Assembly (NCBI GenBank): GCA_026168455.1
Contig: CM047427.1
Coordinates: forward strand, 17,435,201-17,499,200
Direction of reading: 5' to 3'
From: Theocolax elegans
Lineage: Eukaryota > Arthropoda > Insecta > Hymenoptera > Cerocephalidae
DNA: 64,000 nucleotides
The position numbers and the translations under genes are program-made. Below are positions 63,401 to 64,000 of this stretch, in pieces. The number at the start of each line of letters is the position of its first letter. The first letter of the stretch is position 1. The notes below the pieces were generated by a model. It was not told the origin of the DNA, searched no databases, and saw nothing but the letters and a program-made list of their open reading frames with translations.

Positions 63401-64000
63401 GAGCAAAATGTTGTATAAAAAATTAATATATTGTTTATTAATGAATGTACAGATCTTGATACCAGAAAAATTAATACACTTTATGTAAAAAACTTGAAAA
63501 GAGTGTCATAATAACAAAATTTATTATTATGTGTTTATTTTAAATTGTACTATATAACGCAGAATTTGTTCGTATTCGGATAATCTCTACCTTCATTATA
63601 CTAAACAAAATAATAATTTTTAATATAATAGATGTTTCAATGAGCTAAGAAATTCGTATCGTGTTTGAATAAAACTGTGACTTTAAGTTGAAAAAGAGAG
63701 CGATTCGTTCGACCGATTGTCGTTATATGAGTTGCAGATACATTTTGCTTGAGGGTACAAGATCGAGAGGAGGAACGTGAGAAGTGGTAAAGGAAACTTG
63801 GAGAAGGTGGAATTTATCGATGGACCTCGAGCAACTATGTCAGATATGGCATCGATGTCCTTATTGTATTGCTTAGAACATTTTACCAAGAACATACATA
63901 AAAAGTTTATCACTACTTTGCAAAGAGTAAGAATATTTTCGTACCTTTTCGCCGCCTCTCCTCCTCCTTCGATGCATTGCAGATACCATTTAGTACTTCT
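41604..64000 (-). CDS. NfI: Nuclear factor I (CTF/NF-I family transcription factor), 3' part of gene
   Basis: Eight minus-strand coding segments with GT-AG borders join in phase: 64000-63945 (partial), 62623-62525, 60646-60506, 57895-57737, 48862-48675, 48182-47817, 43860-43626 and 41842-41604. They give about 490 residues. The identity comes from two conserved NFI segments: DTLSDFVTFVCQEA, matching the vertebrate D/E-TLK(E/D)FVQ-VC region, and MLPPPPPAPMARPV, matching the vertebrate MLPPPPPPPMARPV. NFI proteins bind the palindrome TTGGCN5GCCAA as dimers through an N-terminal domain, which must lie beyond position 64000. The part here is the proline/serine/glutamine-rich activation region. 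The longest intron is about 8.9 kb (48,863-57,736). Exact ends rest on splice consensus and phase, not on transcripts. Confidence 0.9.
43626..43860 (-). CDS. NfI: NfI exon (RWNTAPFINLEDDYNMIAP segment)
   Basis: 235 bases, phase 0 in and 1 out, acceptor gttttcag, donor gaagaag|gtataa. It reads QIFTYPTISSMSGVISPTNL, then a Ser/Pro-rich part and NIPPRWNTAPFINLEDDYNM. The mixed acidic and aromatic segment looks structured and may be a conserved insect NfI motif. I know of no vertebrate counterpart. Confidence 0.9.
45277..45417. repeat. MITE-like inverted repeat in NfI intron
   Basis: The left end (tataaaatatcgtatgaaac...attgtggaa) pairs with the right end (ttccacaacgg...atactattttata). The centre carries ctcactcgcttcgctcgtgc, a motif type common in insect MITEs. 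Confidence 0.6.
45414..46473. repeat. Tandem duplication of about 530 bases in NfI intron
   Basis: Units 45414-45942 and 45947-46473 are almost identical. Each ends in a run of about a dozen C residues. They differ by a few bases, mostly in homopolymers. Confidence 0.92.
47118..47234. repeat. MITE-like inverted repeat in NfI intron
   Basis: The ends (attacgatacg and cgtatcgtatta) are inverted, with cgctcgagcgaaacgagagcg in the middle. Confidence 0.55.
47305..47420 (-). repeat. Dispersed repeat, copy 2
   Basis: Inverse of 30,295-30,420. Shares ttgaaaatcatctttcacac and tacagggtgtaaa. Confidence 0.6.
47817..48182 (-). CDS. NfI: NfI exon with MLPPPPP-PMARPV segment
   Basis: 366 bases, phase 0 in and out, acceptor atttccag, donor ccaggacaa|gtaagt. 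It begins TQLAGPRSAMQKFSQYYPSS and continues MLPPPPPAPMARPVAIIRS, the conserved NFI proline segment. An Ala/Ser/Pro-rich stretch follows with seven alanines (QMAAAAAAG), then SPTRILVTAPHTSREYTF. The intron to the previous exon is only 492 bases. Confidence 0.93.
48675..48862 (-). CDS. NfI: NfI exon with conserved DTLSDFVTFVC segment
   Basis: 188 bases, phase 1 in and 0 out, acceptor gtttcag, donor ccccag|gtagct. It reads LHSPHEGLAGGSGQSMSS, then YYQPEHPGSAGVVKYPENG and DTLSDFVTFVCQEAENT. The final segment matches the strongly conserved C-terminal NFI motif DTLKDFVQFVC of vertebrates and is the main basis for naming the gene. Confidence 0.93.
50329..50351. repeat. TA microsatellite
   Basis: tatata run in the large NfI intron. 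Further ta-rich and tatg-rich simple repeats occur at 50,355-50,560 and 54,140-54,330. Confidence 0.85.
51665..51830. other. CpG-rich patch in the large NfI intron
   Basis: A (ga)n tract followed by CpG-rich sequence. No exon in NfI phase with good borders. Possible regulatory DNA. Confidence 0.2.
52330..52530. other. CpG-rich island in the large NfI intron
   Basis: A 200-base CpG-rich patch with open frames on both strands. The minus-strand frame is flanked by a possible acceptor and donor, but its phase does not fit the NfI exons. Could be an intronic regulatory element. Confidence 0.25.
55015..55053 (-). other. Candidate 39-nt NfI microexon
   Basis: In NfI sense, a pyrimidine-rich tract and ttgtccag precede 39 bases followed by gtaagtaag, an excellent donor. 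Only the phase-1 frame is open (CDRPILSSPRHS), which is the phase of the flanking exons. Joining to the 48862 exon would create TGA at the junction, so it would truncate the protein unless another exon intervenes. Confidence 0.4.
57662..57690. repeat. GA microsatellite next to NfI exon
   Basis: agagag run just inside the intron. In NfI sense it is a ct run. Confidence 0.85.
57737..57895 (-). CDS. NfI: NfI exon (Gly/Ser/Pro-rich)
   Basis: 159 bases, phase 1 in and out, acceptor tgaatag, donor acgg|gtacgt. It reads PPPVHQLIRNDKTDKAPAV, then SSAPTFSPVLRPEDGGGG and HRSMDSPHSQT. There is no known domain. The composition fits a disordered activation region. Confidence 0.85.
58560..58645 (+). repeat. 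Short transposon-end remnant in NfI intron
   Basis: gctacgacatcctcttaaaaa resembles gctccgacatccccttaaaa at 15648-15672, the presumed end of the transposon at 11.0-15.7 kb. Confidence 0.4.
60506..60646 (-). CDS. NfI: NfI exon (HPPYY segment)
   Basis: 141 bases, phase 1 in and out, acceptor gtttcag, donor ttta|gtaagt. It reads SILHDLSDMQPQINAIK, then IEHPPYYCSSYTPPSAATAA. Comparable to the QPYY region of vertebrate NFI. Rich in Pro, Ser and Ala, as expected of an activation domain. Confidence 0.88.
61511..61563 (-). other. Intronic hairpin duplicating and complementing the NfI 5' splice site
   Basis: In NfI sense, 61563-61544 reads tggatgctttcgaaaggtac, a copy of the exon end plus donor at 62540-62521 with one mismatch. 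It is followed after about 14 bases by 61529-61512, taccttttgaaagcatcc, the exact complement of the real exon end and donor. The two arms can fold on each other, or the second can pair with the true splice site about 1 kb upstream. Confidence 0.85.
62525..62623 (-). CDS. NfI: NfI exon (GVFSSKELWMLSK segment)
   Basis: 99 bases, phase 1 in and out, acceptor ctcag, donor aaaag|gtacga. It reads GAGYHELYNGVVCND, then TILATGVFSSKELWMLSK. This corresponds to the SGVFxxxELxxVS segment of vertebrate NFI. A second possible acceptor six bases downstream (gtgcag) could remove two residues. The last 18 bases around the donor have an exact complement in the following intron (61512-61529). Confidence 0.85.
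63945..64000 (-). CDS. NfI: NfI exon, partial at window edge
   Basis: The donor aaaag|gtacga lies at 63944/63945. In the phase needed by the next exon it reads EVLNGICNASKEEERRRK and then the first base of a Gly codon. It probably follows the DNA-binding domain. It is the least certain of the exons, because only 56 bases are visible and one of the other frames is also open. Confidence 0.55.

Overview
This is eukaryotic, AT-rich nuclear DNA, most likely from an insect and probably hymenopteran. The clues are an arthropod-type Nuclear factor I gene with long introns, tRNA-derived SINEs, hAT and Mutator relics, and CpG-rich islands in very AT-rich DNA. There is no bacterial operon structure, and I found no intact rRNA or tRNA gene. 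The species call is inference.

Positions 1 to about 31,000 are a transposon-rich accessory region. In order it holds: a SINE cut by the window edge; a decayed Mutator-like (MULE) transposon with a second, shorter copy next to it; a full-length SINE with target-site duplications; two convergent hAT transposase pseudogenes, one interrupted by a tRNA-Arg-like insertion; a foldback piece carrying a hammerhead-like motif of the kind seen in Penelope-like elements; and a decayed multi-part transposon gene (11.0-15.7 kb). That gene combines an AT-hook-like N-terminus, a probable DDE-type core, a zinc-binding region and a C-terminal cysteine-peptidase-like motif. A non-LTR retrotransposon 3' end follows. 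From 15.4 to 27.8 kb the sequence is built of two nested rounds of direct duplication (units of about 3.0 and 4.1 kb), which carry a CpG-rich module and two copies of a long-inverted-repeat foldback element.

Positions 27.8-41.6 kb contain no protein gene I can support. They hold AT-rich DNA with small foldback repeats, two CpG-rich patches (31.0-31.5 and 32.2-32.4 kb), and a long stretch directly downstream of the NfI stop codon that may be a very long 3' untranslated region.

Positions 41.6-64.0 kb, minus strand, are the 3' part of one gene, Nuclear factor I (NfI, CTF/NF-I family). Eight coding exons join in phase. The N-terminal DNA-binding exons lie beyond the right edge. The protein part seen here is the proline/serine-rich transactivation region, ending in a 29-residue glutamine tract. 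The most unusual feature is in the intron after the 62.5-kb exon: a hairpin whose one arm duplicates the exon end and 5' splice site, and whose other arm is exactly complementary to them over 18 nt.
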